Assembly: GCF_027947595.1 (NCBI RefSeq) | Contig: NZ_CP116257.1 | Location: 1-64,000, forward strand | Reading direction: 5' to 3' | DNA: 64,000 nucleotides | DNA from: Streptomyces lienomycini | GTDB lineage: Bacteria; Actinomycetota; Actinomycetes; Streptomycetales; Streptomycetaceae | In this document: positions 38,489-47,949 of the stretch, in pieces | How the letters are laid out: the number at the start of each line of letters is the position of its first letter | How positions within the stretch are numbered: the first letter of the stretch is position 1 | Translations under genes and position numbers: made by a program | The notes under the pieces: generated by a model | Told to the model about the DNA's origin: nothing | The model's input: only the letters and a program-made list of their open reading frames with translations | Databases searched by the model: none

Positions 38489-39921
38489 GGGCGGACCACC
38501 TGGGTCATCTCTGCGTCGGGGTTGGCGGGCGCGGCGGGTGCCGGTCTGCGCGCGGTGTCGCTGATGCGCAGCAGAATGCCGATCAACGCCCAGTTGGCGA
38601 TGACGGAGGAGCCTCCGTAGGCCAGGAAGGGCATGGTCATACCGGTGAGCGGGATGAGGCCCATGACACCGCCGGCGACGACGAAGACCTGGAGGGCGAA
38701 GGCGCCGGAGAGGCCGATGGCGAGGAGCTTGCCGAAGGGGTCGCGGGCGGCGAGGGCGGTGCGCACGCCGCGTTCCACGATCAACGCGTAGAGCAGGAGC
38801 AGGGCCATGAGGCCGGCGAGGCCGAGTTCCTCGCCGAAGGTGGCGAGGATGAAGTCGGAGTTGGCGGCGAAGCGGATCAGCTCGGAGTGGCCCTGGCCCC
38901 AGCCGGTGCCGAGGGTGCCGCCGGAGCCGAAGGCCCACAGGGCCTGCATGGCCTGTTCGGAGTGGCCGCCCTGGCCCGCGCGGGAGAGCGTGTACTCGCG
39001 CATCGGGTCGAGCCAGGCGTCCACGCGCTGCTTGATGTGGGGTTCGAAGCTGGCCACGCCGACGGCGCCGACCGCGGACATCAGCATGCCGAAGACGATC
39101 CAGCTGGTCCGCTCGGTGGCGACGTACAGCATGATCACGAACATGCCGAAGAAGAGCAGCGAGGTGCCGAGGTCGGTCTCGAAGACGAGGATGAGGATCG
39201 AGACGACCCAGACGACCAGGATGGGGCCGAGGTCGCGCCCGCGGGGCAGGTAGAGGCCCATGAAGCGGCGGCTGGCCAGGGCGAGCGCGTCGCGCTTCAC
39301 CATCAGGTAGCCGGCGAAGAAGATCGCGAGGACGATCTTGGCGAACTCGCCGGGCTGGATGGAGAACGAGCCGACCTGGATCCAGATCTTGGCGCCGTAG
39401 ATGTTCTTGCCGAGACCCGGTACGAGCGGGAGCAGCAGCAGGAACAGGGCGCCGACCATGGAGATGTAGGTGTAGCGCTGCAGGACGCGGTGGTCCTTGA
39501 GGAAGATCATCACGGCGACGAACAGGGCGATGCCCATCGCGGTGTACATCAGCTGGCGGGGTGCGGCGGTGCCGGCCTGCTCGATGTCCTGGAGCAGTTC
39601 GGACTGGTCCAGGCGCCAGATGGCGACGAGTCCGAGGCCGTTGAGCAGGGTGGCCAGCGGCAGCAGCAGCGGGTCGGCGTACGGGGCGAACTTGCGCACG
39701 ACGAGGTGGCCGACGCCGGCCAGCAGGCCGAGGCCGAGGCCGTAGCTCAGCAGCCCTGCGGGCACCTCGTCGTTGATGGCCAGGCCCACGTTGGCGTAGG
39801 CGAAGACCGGGATGAGGACGGCGAACACGAGCAGAGCCAGCTCGGTGTTGCGCCGGCTCGGGGCGCCGATGGCGCCGATCGTGGACGTGTGGTGCGTCGA
39901 CGGGTTGGTAGTACTGCTCAT
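38485..39921 (-). CDS. ftsW: SEDS family peptidoglycan glycosyltransferase (FtsW/RodA)
   Basis: SEDS proteins polymerise lipid II into glycan strands together with a class B PBP. The 478-residue protein has about eleven or twelve membrane helices. Family signatures are KIWIQVGSFSIQPGEFAKI, the segment VFETDLGTSLLFFGMF, and PLTGMTMPFLAYGGSS. The ORF starts with ATG. It pairs with pbpA by a GTGA overlap. In mycobacteria the equivalent is named RodA. Confidence 0.95.
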   Translation of the reverse strand: MSSTTNPSTHHTSTIGAIGAPSRRNTELALLVFAVLIPVFAYANVGLAINDEVPAGLLSYGLGLGLLAGVGHLVVRKFAPYADPLLLPLATLLNGLGLVAIWRLDQSELLQDIEQAGTAAPRQLMYTAMGIALFVAVMIFLKDHRVLQRYTYISMVGALFLLLLPLVPGLGKNIYGAKIWIQVGSFSIQPGEFAKIVLAIFFAGYLMVKRDALALASRRFMGLYLPRGRDLGPILVVWVVSILILVFETDLGTSLLFFGMFVIMLYVATERTSWIVFGMLMSAVGAVGVASFEPHIKQRVDAWLDPMREYTLSRAGQGGHSEQAMQALWAFGSGGTLGTGWGQGHSELIRFAANSDFILATFGEELGLAGLMALLLLYALIVERGVRTALAARDPFGKLLAIGLSGAFALQVFVVAGGVMGLIPLTGMTMPFLAYGGSSVIANWALIGILLRISDTARRPAPAAPANPDAEMTQVVRP

Positions 39922-39948
39922 CGTGTGACGGGGCCTCTCACGGCTTGC

Positions 39949-41499
39949 CTACTGCTTACCGCACAGCGAGACGACCTTCTGCTCTTCCTCCGAGAGGGTC
40001 GGTCCTGAGCCTGGAGTGGGTGCGGTCGTGGACGGGGACTCGGACGATTCGGGTGCCTCGGGCTCTCCCGACGGGTTCGGGCTCGGCGAGGCCTTGGACG
40101 TGAGGGAGGCGGGGGTGGTTCCCGTGGTGCCTCCGGCCTCGCCCTCGCCCGTCTTCGCGTTCTTCTCGGTCTCCGCGGTGCGCCGGTCGGCCTGCTTCTT
40201 GCAGGCGGAGGCCTGTACCGCCAGTTCCTCGATCTTGGCCCGGGCGTCGTTGAGGTCGCTCTCGGGGATGGTGGCCTCGACCAGTTTCTGCTGGTAGGGC
40301 GGCAGGTACTTGAGTTCGATCTCGGGGTGGTCCTTCTGGACCTTCGAGAGCGAGACCCAGGCGAGGTCCTGGCTGATGCCCCGGTACAGCGCGAGGTGGT
40401 CGTCGCTGGTGCCGACGTAGTACTGGGTCTGGGTCCAGCGCCAGCCGCCGTACGTGCCGCCGCCGATGACGGCGAGGGCGAGCACGGTGTAGAGGGATCT
40501 CTTCAGCCACCTGCGGCTCTTGCGGGGCTTGACGAAGTCGTCGGGCCCGTAGTCGTCGAAGCCGCCGGCCGGGATGTAGCCGGTGGTGTCGCCGCTGCCG
40601 GGCGGGCCGAACTCGCCGCCCCCGCCGTGCCGGCCGCCGCCCTGGCGGCCCAGGCCGGCGGCGCGGCCGGCCGGGGTCTGCATGATGCCGTTGTCGCCCA
40701 TCTGGGCCTGGTTCTCGGCGACGGCGCCGACGACCACGGGGGTGTCGGAGAGCTGTCCGGCGAGGGTGTCGCCGGTGTCGAGGTCCAGGACGTCGGCGAC
40801 GATGACGGTGATGTTGTCGGGGCCGCCGCCGCGCAGGGCGAGCTGGATCAGTTCCTGGACGGTCTCCTGGGGGCCCTGGTAGCTGGCGAGGGTGTCCTCC
40901 ATCGTCTGGTGGGAGACGACGCCGGAGAGTCCGTCGGAGCAGATGAGGTAGCGGTCGCCGGCCCGCACCTCGCGGATGGACAGGTCGGGTTCGACGTGGT
41001 CGCCGCTGCCGAGGGCGCGCATCAGCAGGGAGCGCTGCGGGTGGGTGCCCGCCTCCTCCTCGGTGATGCGGCCTTCGTCGACGAGGCGCTGGACCCAGGT
41101 GTGGTCCTGCGTGATCTGGGTGAGGACGCCGTCGCGCAGGAGGTAGGCGCGGGAGTCGCCGACGTGGACCATGCCCAGGCGCTGGCCGGTCCACAGCAGG
41201 GCGGTCAGGGTGGTGCCCATGCCCTCCAGGGCCGGGTCCTCCTCGACCATCTGCCGCAGCTGGTCGTTGGCGCGCTGGACGGCGTGGCCGAGGGAGGTGA
41301 GGACGTCGGAGCCGGGTACGTCGTCGTCGAGGGCGACGATGGTGGAGATCACCTCGGAGGAGGCGACCTCACCGGCGGCCTGGCCGCCCATGCCGTCGGC
41401 GATGGCGAGCAGGCGGGGGCCGGCGTAGCCGGAGTCCTCGTTGCCCTCCCGGATCATGCCCTTGTGGGAACCGGCGGCGAAGCGCAGTGACAGACTCAT
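39949..41499 (-). CDS. pstP: PP2C-type Ser/Thr phosphatase PstP
   Basis: PstP reverses PknB phosphorylation. The ATG at 41499 (MSLSLRFAAGSHKGMIREGN) with GAGGTG upstream gives 516 residues. PP2C motifs are IADGMGGQAAGE, VGDSRAYLLRDG, CSDGLSGVVS and GGPDNITVIVAD, which supply the metal-binding aspartates. A basic juxtamembrane segment and one helix (LYTVLALAVIGGGTYGG) follow. The extracellular tail is long and Ser/Pro/Thr-rich. Confidence 0.95.
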   Translation of the reverse strand: MSLSLRFAAGSHKGMIREGNEDSGYAGPRLLAIADGMGGQAAGEVASSEVISTIVALDDDVPGSDVLTSLGHAVQRANDQLRQMVEEDPALEGMGTTLTALLWTGQRLGMVHVGDSRAYLLRDGVLTQITQDHTWVQRLVDEGRITEEEAGTHPQRSLLMRALGSGDHVEPDLSIREVRAGDRYLICSDGLSGVVSHQTMEDTLASYQGPQETVQELIQLALRGGGPDNITVIVADVLDLDTGDTLAGQLSDTPVVVGAVAENQAQMGDNGIMQTPAGRAAGLGRQGGGRHGGGGEFGPPGSGDTTGYIPAGGFDDYGPDDFVKPRKSRRWLKRSLYTVLALAVIGGGTYGGWRWTQTQYYVGTSDDHLALYRGISQDLAWVSLSKVQKDHPEIELKYLPPYQQKLVEATIPESDLNDARAKIEELAVQASACKKQADRRTAETEKNAKTGEGEAGGTTGTTPASLTSKASPSPNPSGEPEAPESSESPSTTAPTPGSGPTLSEEEQKVVSLCGKQ

Positions 41500-41640
41500 G
41501 CGCACCTCGCCCGTCGGCTCCGACTGCAGCCGGTCGTGTCGAGCCACACTGCCCACCCTCCGGTCGGGAGCGCGCCGGGGCCCGGGGTGCCGGCCGCCGC
41601 CGCGTGCTCGCTCCGCTCGCGCTCATTCATTGGTGTAGCA

Positions 41641-42159
41641 CTACTTCCGCAGCTCGATGACGGTCTTGCCGATGCGGATCGGCGCCCCCGGACCAATCGG
41701 TGTGGGGGTCGTCAGCCGGGACCGGTCCAGGTAGGTGCCGTTGGTGGAGCCCAGGTCCTCGACGATCCACTGCCCGTTCTGGTCCGGGTAGATCCTGGCA
41801 TGGCGGCTGGAGGCGTAGTCGTCGTCCAGGACGATCGTCGAGTCGTGTGCCCGGCCGAGCGTGATGGTCTGGCCCTGGAGGGCAACGGTGGTGCCGGTGA
41901 GGGTGCCCTCCGTCACGACCAGTTTGGTGGGAGCGCCTCGGCGGCCGCGGCCGCCGCTGGGCTGCTGGCGCTGCGGCGGAGGCGCCTGGCCCTGGCGCGT
42001 GGCGGTCTGCTGCGGTCGGGCGGCGTCGCGCCGCGCGCCGCGCTGGGTGACTCGCGTACCGAACAGGTCGCTGCGGATGACCTGCACGGCCACGATCACG
42101 AACAGCCACAGTACGGCGAGAAAGCCCAGCCGCATGACCGTGAGGGTCAGCTCTGACAT
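41641..42159 (-). CDS. fhaB: FHA-domain protein FhaB (FipA)
   Basis: The product has 172 residues. A membrane helix (LGFLAVLWLFVIVAVQVI) anchors it, a Gln/Arg-rich linker follows, and the C-terminal FHA domain reads phosphothreonine: ITLGRAHDSTIVLDDDYASS, then RHARI and STNGTYLDR. FhaB links PknB signalling to FtsZ/FtsQ assembly in mycobacteria. It starts 10 bases after the fhaA stop. Confidence 0.95.
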   Translation of the reverse strand: MSELTLTVMRLGFLAVLWLFVIVAVQVIRSDLFGTRVTQRGARRDAARPQQTATRQGQAPPPQRQQPSGGRGRRGAPTKLVVTEGTLTGTTVALQGQTITLGRAHDSTIVLDDDYASSRHARIYPDQNGQWIVEDLGSTNGTYLDRSRLTTPTPIGPGAPIRIGKTVIELRK

Positions 42160-42169
42160 TGCCCCCGGA

Positions 42170-43049
42170 TCACCCTTCGGCTTGCCTGTAGATAACGGTG
42201 GTGCTGCCCACGACGATGCGTGAGCCGTCGCGGAGCGTAGCGCGGGTGGTGTGCTGTCCGTCCACCACGATGCCGTTGGTGGACCCGAGGTCCTGGATCG
42301 TGGTGGGCGTTCCGGGCCGGATCTCGCAGTGCCGGCGGGAGACGCCGGGGTCGTCGATCCGCACGTCGGCCTCGGTGCTGCGGCCCATCACGAGCGTCGC
42401 GCGGGAGATCTGGTGGCGGGTGCCGTTGATCTCGATCCAGTGGCGGGTGCGTCCGCCGGGCGCGGGTGCGGCCGGGGGCTGCTGGCCGCCCGCGGGCGGC
42501 GGGTAGCCGTATCCGCCGGTGCGTCCGCCGGGCGGTGGCGCGGACGGCATGGGCGGGGCGCCCGCGGGGAGGCGGGCGGCGGGTAGCCGTAGCCGCCGCC
42601 GGGGCCGCCGGGCCGCGCCGGGGTGCCGGCGGGGCGGCGGGGCTCGCGGGGGCCGGGCCGCCCTGGTGGCTGCTGGAGGAGGCGAGCGTACGGCTGCGCA
42701 CCCGGTACAGGCCGGTGTCGAGGTCGTCCGCCTTCTCCAGGTGGACCTTGATCGGTCCCATGAAGGTGTAGCGCTGCTGCTTCGCGTAGTCGCGGACCAT
42801 GCCGGCCAGTTCGTCGCCGAGCTGGCCGGAGTAGGGGCTGAGGCGCTCGAAGTCGGGCGTGCTCAGTTCCACGATGAAGTCGTTGGGTACGACGGTGCGG
42901 TCGCGGTTCCAGATGGTCGCGTTGTTGTCGCATTCGCGCTGGAGCGCTCCCGCGATCTCCACGGGCTGCACCTCGGACTTGAACACCTTCGCGAAGGTGC
43001 CGTTGACCAGACCTTCGAGACGCTGCTCGAACTTCTTCAGGACTCCCAT
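42170..43049 (-). CDS. fhaA: FHA-domain protein FhaA with two apparent frameshifts
   Basis: The N-terminal FhaA/DUF3662 domain is intact (MGVLKKFEQRLEGLVNGTFA through VRSRTLASSSSHQGG). The C-terminal FHA domain is intact too (ATLVMGRSTEADVRIDDPGV, SRRHCE, STNGIVVDG) and ends at 42170, but in a different frame. Between them a third frame carries GGGYGYPPP, matching the GGYGYPPPA repeat in the FHA-side linker. Two indels, at about 42590-42640 and 42555-42580, are needed to join the parts. Correct length would be about 290 residues. FhaA regulates peptidoglycan precursor flipping (MurJ) in mycobacteria. Confidence 0.88.
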
Positions 43050-43569
43050 GGGGCACCTCCTCCGTCGCTGCCGTCCTGTCCACTGCCGTGCGTACTGCTG
43101 CCGTGCGTCCTGCCTGCCGCGCCGCCGGTGTGCGGACCGCTCATCCGTGCCCTGCCCACCTGGTACTGCTTACTGATCGTATCCACGCGCCGGTCGATCG
43201 GCTGGTTCCCCCTGTCGGCCCGGTCGACGGGTGTCGACGCCTCTCGGAGTTCCCGCCGGAGCTCGACTTCGAACTCCCGGGGACCTTCGGGGACGCGCTC
43301 CCTCGGGTACTCATGCCCAGGATCGTAGAGGCGGCCGCCAACCAGTGTCCCGCACCTGACCGCGGACCCCTACCGGCTCCTGGGGAGACGGGCCGGACCG
43401 GTACGAGGTTGATACGTGAACGGCCACGGGTCGACACGAGTGCCCGAAGGAGGGCGCGCGCCCTGGTCCGGCGGTTTCAAGGGATGTGAATCCGCCCCGT
43501 CCACCGTGCTAATGTTCTCGTGTCGGAAGGCGCCGCACCGCAAGGAACGGCCCGGAAAACACACCCAAT
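43050..43569. other. Intergenic region upstream of fhaA and tRNA-Leu
   Basis: These 520 bases hold no gene I can support. The plus strand has TAATGT (43510-43515), a possible -10 for tRNA-Leu, with a loosely placed TGTGAA upstream. The fhaA operon promoter must lie near 43060-43200 on the minus strand but no strong match stands out. Confidence 0.35.
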
Positions 43570-43656
43570 GCGCGGGTGGCGGAATAGGCAGACGCGCTGG
43601 ATTCAGGTTCCAGTGCCCGCAAGGGCGTGGGGGTTCAACTCCCCCCTCGCGCACCA
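43570..43656 (+). tRNA. tRNA-Leu (CAG)
   Basis: This class II tRNA has a long variable arm. Acceptor GCGCGGG pairs with CTCGCGC, the anticodon CAG is at 43604-43606 in the loop TTCAGGT, and the T-arm is GGGGGTTCAACTCCCCC. CCA is encoded. Confidence 0.97.
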
Positions 43657-43661
43657 GCCGG

Positions 43662-43692
43662 AAGCCCCCCAGGTCTCGGACCTGGGGGGCTT
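43662..43692 (+). terminator. Terminator after tRNA-Leu
   Basis: AAGCCCCCCAGGTC pairs perfectly with GACCTGGGGGGCTT across a 3-base loop and is followed by TC-rich sequence. Confidence 0.88.
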
Positions 43693-43742
43693 TCGCATGT
43701 CCGGGCGCGGGGGCCCGCGGTGCGTGCGCTGTGAGGAAGGTC

Positions 43743-44639
43743 TCAGGACTCCTGGTGCCACAGCGCCGGCACGTTGGGCGGCTCCCAGCCCGTCATCGAC
43801 GTGTGCGCCTGGAGGCACCGGTAGGAGCGGCCGCCGTACGTCACCCGGTCACCCGCGGTGTAGGCGTGGCCGCTCGCCCAGGTGCCGCCGGGCGGGTCGG
43901 TGGGCGGGTCCGTGGGCGGGTCGGTGGGGCCGGTGTCGCCGTCCACGTTCATGACGAAGTCGAAGGTGCCCTCCTTGCCGCCGCCGGCGCCGCGGACGTT
44001 CATCAGCAGGGCCGGGTCGAAGATCATGTCCGTGCTGTTGCGGGGTTCGCCGGGGAAGTAGAGCTGGGTGGTCAGCACGGGCTCGCCGGGGGCCTGCACC
44101 TTGACGTGGATGTGCCGGGTGCGGCCGGGATAGAGGCCGGGGACGATCGTCTTCAGGGTGAAGGCGCCGGTGGCGTCGCTGAACTGGTGGCCGCGGAAGG
44201 TGTACCCGGCCATGTCGTAGTCGCCGTTGTCGTCGGCCTGCCAGAAGTCGAGGAGCACGCCGGACAGCGGGGCGCAGTTCCGGCCGAAGACGTAGCCGCT
44301 GACGGTGAGCGGGGTGCCCGGGGTGCCGGGGGTGACCAGGCTGGTGCGCAGCGGGGAGTTCGGCTTGAAGTACGGGCCCTCCATCTGGTCGGGCGTCAGG
44401 TCGTCGCCGTCGTCGCAGTACGGGGTCGGCGTCAGGGTCCGTCCGTGGGAGGAGCGGGCCGCGTCCCGGGCCAGCGCGACCCCGCCGGTGGCGAGCAGCG
44501 GGACGGCGGCGCCGGCGGCGACGGCCGCCCTGAGCAGCGTCTTGCGGCTGATGCCGCGGTCGCCGCCGGAGCCCGGGACGGGTCCGGGCCCGCGCCCGGG
44601 GACGGGCGCGTCGGGGGTGGTGGGGGTGTCGGAGGTCAT
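43743..44639 (-). CDS. Secreted intradiol ring-cleavage dioxygenase with CBM5/12 module
   Basis: The enzyme opens catechol-type aromatic rings between the hydroxyls using Fe(III). The ATG at 44639 (GAGGAA upstream) gives 298 residues. A signal peptide (SRKTLLRAAVAAGAAVPLLA) lacks a twin arginine. The dioxygenase core contains QMEGPYF, GVLLDFWQADDNGDYDM, and the iron-ligand region LYPGRTRHIHVKV. After a TDPPTDPPTDPP linker, a C-terminal carbohydrate-binding module (WASGHAYTAGDRVTYGGRSY) is of the chitin/cellulose-binding 5/12 type. A similar fusion, SACTE_2871 from Streptomyces SirexAA-E, has been described. A role on lignocellulose aromatics is likely. Confidence 0.9.
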   Translation of the reverse strand: MTSDTPTTPDAPVPGRGPGPVPGSGGDRGISRKTLLRAAVAAGAAVPLLATGGVALARDAARSSHGRTLTPTPYCDDGDDLTPDQMEGPYFKPNSPLRTSLVTPGTPGTPLTVSGYVFGRNCAPLSGVLLDFWQADDNGDYDMAGYTFRGHQFSDATGAFTLKTIVPGLYPGRTRHIHVKVQAPGEPVLTTQLYFPGEPRNSTDMIFDPALLMNVRGAGGGKEGTFDFVMNVDGDTGPTDPPTDPPTDPPGGTWASGHAYTAGDRVTYGGRSYRCLQAHTSMTGWEPPNVPALWHQES

Positions 44640-45004
44640 GGCGGTTCCTCGGTCTCCTCGGTGGGTGGTCCCTGGGGAAGCTGGACGGGACGTGCGACAT
44701 CCGGGACGTCGGGGACAGGGAGCGCGCCCGCCGGCGCGGGGCAGGCTGCAGTGATTGCTTCGGCGGACGCGCTCCGTGGTGATCGCTGGACACCGTAGGC
44801 GCCCCGGCGGGGGCGGGGGCACCTCCTGTTCCGCCCCCTGCCCGGCGTTATGCGGGCACCCGGCCGCCGCCCGTGTGCCCGCGGTGCGGCCGGGGGTACG
44901 GTCGTGCCGCGCCGGCGCCGAGGCACGGACCGGTCCGGCGTGGGCAGGCACGGCACGTCGTGGCGACGCGCGGGCACGGACGAGTACGGGGAGGGGCGGC
45001 CGGG
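44640..45004. other. Divergent spacer between the dioxygenase and DUF2252 genes
   Basis: This 365-base region has no gene I can support. It provides both genes with promoters; no convincing -10/-35 pair or operator was identified. Confidence 0.3.
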
Positions 45005-46486
45005 ATGACCGGGGCGACGGCGGGGACGGGCACGGAGGCGGCGGCCGGCACGCGGGCGGCGGCCGGGGTGGGGCGGCAGGGGGGCGTGCGGATACCGGTC
45101 GTGCCGGGGTTCGCGCGCCGGATCGCGGACCGCTCGCCGAAGGCGGAGGGTTCACCGAAGGCCGAGGGCAAGGCACTGCGTACGCGCGTCCCGCGGTCCG
45201 CGCACGCGGCGTTCGACCCGGGCGCCGCCCGGCCGGACGCGGTGAGCGCGGTCGAGGAGTCCAACCGCGGCCGCATACCGGGGCTCGCACCGATCCGGGC
45301 CGGGCGGATGGCCGCCACGCCGTTCGCCTTCCTGCGCGGGTCGGCCGGCCTGATGGCCCACGACCTGGCGCGTACGCCGGTGACCGGGATCGGCGCGCAG
45401 ATCTGCGGCGACGCGCACGCCGCGAACTTCGGTCTCTACGGCGACGCCCGCGGCGGCCTGGTCATCGACCTGAACGACTTCGACGAGACGGCCCACGGCC
45501 CCTGGGAGTGGGACCTCAAGCGGCTCGCCGCCTCGCTCGTCCTCGCGGGCCGGGAGGCCGGTGCCGACGAGGACACCTGCCGCGAGGCCGCCCACGACGC
45601 GACCGGCGCCTACCGGCGCACCATGCGGCTGCTGGCGAGGCTCCCCGCGCTGGACGCCTGGAACGCCATCGCGGACGAGGAGCTGGTCTCCCACACCGAC
45701 GCCCACGACCTGCTCGGCACCCTGGAGCGGGTGTCCGAGAAGGCGCGGGCCAACACCAGCGGACGCTTCGCCGCGAGGTCCACCGAACCCGCCGACGACG
45801 GGGGGCGGCGCTTCGTGGACGCGGCGCCGGTACTGCGCCGGGTGACGGACGCCGAGGCGGCGGCGGTCGCGGGCGCCCTGGAGGGATACCTGGGCACGCT
45901 CTCCGAGGACCGGCTGCCGCTGCTGGCCCGGTACGCGGTGCACGACGTGGCCTTCCGGGTCGTGGGCACCGGCAGCGTGGGCACGCGCTCGTACGTCGTG
46001 CTGCTCCTGGACCACCGGGGCGAGCCGCTCGTCCTCCAGGTCAAGGAGGCCCGGCCGTCCGCGCTGCTGCCCCACCTCGCCGCCGTCGGGTTCGACGCCC
46101 CCGGGGCCGCGCACGAGGGGCGCCGGGTGGTCCTGGGGCAGAAGCGGATGCAGGTGGTCAGCGACATCCTGCTGGGCTGGACGTCGGTCGAGGGGCGGCC
46201 CTTCCAGGTGCGTCAGTTCCGCAACCGCAAGGGCAGCGTCGACCCCGCGGCCCTGGCCGCCGACCAGCTGGACGACTACGGCCGGATGACCGGCGCCCTG
46301 CTGGCCCGCGCCCACGCGCACAGCGCCGACCCGCGGTCCGTCGCGGGCTACTGCGGCAAGAACGAGGAACTGGACGAGGCGGTGGCCGCCTTCGCCGTCG
46401 CCTACGCCGACCGCACCGAGTCGGACCACGCGGAACTGGTGGGCGCGGTACGCACGGGGCGGATCGCGGCGGAACTGGGGGTGTGA
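45005..46486 (+). CDS. DUF2252 family protein
   Basis: The ATG at 45005 follows GGAGGGG and gives 493 residues. DUF2252 has a kinase-like (APH-type) fold. Visible motifs are FLRGSAGLMAHDL, GDAHAANFGLYGD (the catalytic-loop-like HxxN), IDLNDFDETAHGPWEWDLKR (the metal-binding Asp), and VLQVKEARPSALLP. The substrate is unknown. The first 60 residues are low-complexity. An upstream in-frame extension is rejected as it lacks a ribosome binding site. Confidence 0.85.
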   Translation: MTGATAGTGTEAAAGTRAAAGVGRQGGVRIPVVPGFARRIADRSPKAEGSPKAEGKALRTRVPRSAHAAFDPGAARPDAVSAVEESNRGRIPGLAPIRAGRMAATPFAFLRGSAGLMAHDLARTPVTGIGAQICGDAHAANFGLYGDARGGLVIDLNDFDETAHGPWEWDLKRLAASLVLAGREAGADEDTCREAAHDATGAYRRTMRLLARLPALDAWNAIADEELVSHTDAHDLLGTLERVSEKARANTSGRFAARSTEPADDGGRRFVDAAPVLRRVTDAEAAAVAGALEGYLGTLSEDRLPLLARYAVHDVAFRVVGTGSVGTRSYVVLLLDHRGEPLVLQVKEARPSALLPHLAAVGFDAPGAAHEGRRVVLGQKRMQVVSDILLGWTSVEGRPFQVRQFRNRKGSVDPAALAADQLDDYGRMTGALLARAHAHSADPRSVAGYCGKNEELDEAVAAFAVAYADRTESDHAELVGAVRTGRIAAELGV

Positions 46487-46596
46487 GGGCGGCCCCGGAC
46501 CGGCGGGCCCGCCCGTCGGGCCGGGGCGGCGGGACCGTCCGCGAGGCTGCCGGGAAGACCGTCGGGGGCGGGTCGATCGTGGCCTAGGCTGGTCGG

Positions 46597-47412
46597 GTGA
46601 CGACGCCGGAAGCTGAGCCCGAGCAGGGGGGTGCGCCGCGTCCCGAGGAACGGCTGGAACAGGCCGTACGGGCCGCCGAGCAGGCACTCATCGAGTACGA
46701 GATCGCGCTGGAGACCTTCCGCGTGGAGGTCGAGAACTTCTCCCGGCTGCACGAGCAGCGTCTCGGCCCGGTGTACGCCCGGCTCGAGGAGCTGGAGGCG
46801 CAGATCCTGGAGGCCAGGGCGGCCCGCTCAGGCGACGCCGCCGACCGGCGCCGGGCGGACGAGGCGCGCGCCCGGCTGATGCCGATCCCCGGGGTCGAGG
46901 AGCTGCTGAACGGCTGGATGGACGGGGACGGCCTGTTCCCCGAGGCCACGGCGATGCTCACGGACCAGGCGGTACGGCCCCCGCAGCGGGTGCGGCCCGG
47001 TGAGGAGGCCCGCAAGCTCTACCGCGAGCTGGCCCGCAAGGCGCACCCGGACCTCGCGCAGGAGGAGGACGAGCGGGTCCGCCGTGAGGAGTTCATCACC
47101 CGCGTCAACGCCGCCTACGCCCGCGGCGACGTGGCCGAACTGCGCGAGCTGGCCGAGGAGTGGGCCGCCGGGCCGGTGCCCGAGCGCCGCCCGAGCCACG
47201 GCGAGGAGCTGTACGCCCGGCTCGAATGGCTCGACCGGCGCAAGGAGATGCTCACCCTGCTCGCCAAGGAGCTGGAGGACAGCGCGATCGGCGCCATGCT
47301 GCGGCTGGCCCCCGACGACCCCGACCGGCTCCTCGAGGAGATCGCCGAGCAGCTGGCGACGCAGGTGCGTGAGCGGGAGGCGGAGCTGGCGGGGGTCCGC
47401 GGGCAGGACTGA
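46597..47412 (+). CDS. J-domain-like protein
   Basis: This 271-residue protein starts GTG at 46597. A TAGGCT -10-like hexamer ends only six bases upstream and no ribosome binding site is present, so the mRNA is probably leaderless. An N-terminal coiled coil (about 15-85) is followed by a J-domain-like segment ARKLYRELARKAHPDLAQEE, with HPD, and a second helical region. It could be a DnaK co-chaperone; the partial domain makes that tentative. Confidence 0.8.
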   Translation: MTTPEAEPEQGGAPRPEERLEQAVRAAEQALIEYEIALETFRVEVENFSRLHEQRLGPVYARLEELEAQILEARAARSGDAADRRRADEARARLMPIPGVEELLNGWMDGDGLFPEATAMLTDQAVRPPQRVRPGEEARKLYRELARKAHPDLAQEEDERVRREEFITRVNAAYARGDVAELRELAEEWAAGPVPERRPSHGEELYARLEWLDRRKEMLTLLAKELEDSAIGAMLRLAPDDPDRLLEEIAEQLATQVREREAELAGVRGQD

Positions 47413-47443
47413 TCCGGGCGGCGGCTCCGGTAGCGTCTGGGGC

Positions 47444-47791
47444 ATGAGTTTCGGAGCTGGTGTGCCCACGGTCGGGATCGACGACCTCAAGGACGGCGAC
47501 TTCCTGCTGGACGTCCGCGAGGACGACGAGTGGCAGGCGGGCCATGCCGCCGGGGCGCTGCACATTCCCCTCAGCGACTTCGTCGCCCGGTACGGTGAGC
47601 TGGCCGAGGCCGCGCCGCAGGACGGCCGTGTCCACGTGATGTGCCGCGTCGGCGGGCGCTCGGCCCAGGTCACCATGTACCTGGTCCAGCAGGGCGTCGA
47701 CGCCGTGAACGTCGACGGCGGCATGCAGGAGTGGGCCGCGTCCGGCCGCCCCGTGGTGGACGAGAAGGGCGAGCCGGGACACGTTCTCTAG
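47444..47791 (+). CDS. Rhodanese-like sulfurtransferase domain protein
   Basis: A single rhodanese domain of 115 residues: DFLLDVREDDEWQAGHAAGA, then active-site CRVGGRSAQVTMYL with the catalytic Cys in the loop. The usual job is transfer of sulfane sulfur to thiol acceptors. TAGCGT lies just before the ATG with no ribosome binding site, so it is also likely leaderless. Confidence 0.9.
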   Translation: MSFGAGVPTVGIDDLKDGDFLLDVREDDEWQAGHAAGALHIPLSDFVARYGELAEAAPQDGRVHVMCRVGGRSAQVTMYLVQQGVDAVNVDGGMQEWAASGRPVVDEKGEPGHVL

Positions 47792-47949
47792 GCCGCCTCG
47801 CCGCCGTCCCCGATCCGCCGGGGGCTGTGCGGGCGGACGGTCCTGAGTACCGTTCCGGTTCGAACGCCGCCGAGCGGCCGCACGGGTGGCGCTCGTGCGC
47901 GCCGCGGCTGTGCGGGCGCAACGACGGACCGGGACCGGAACGGGGCGGA

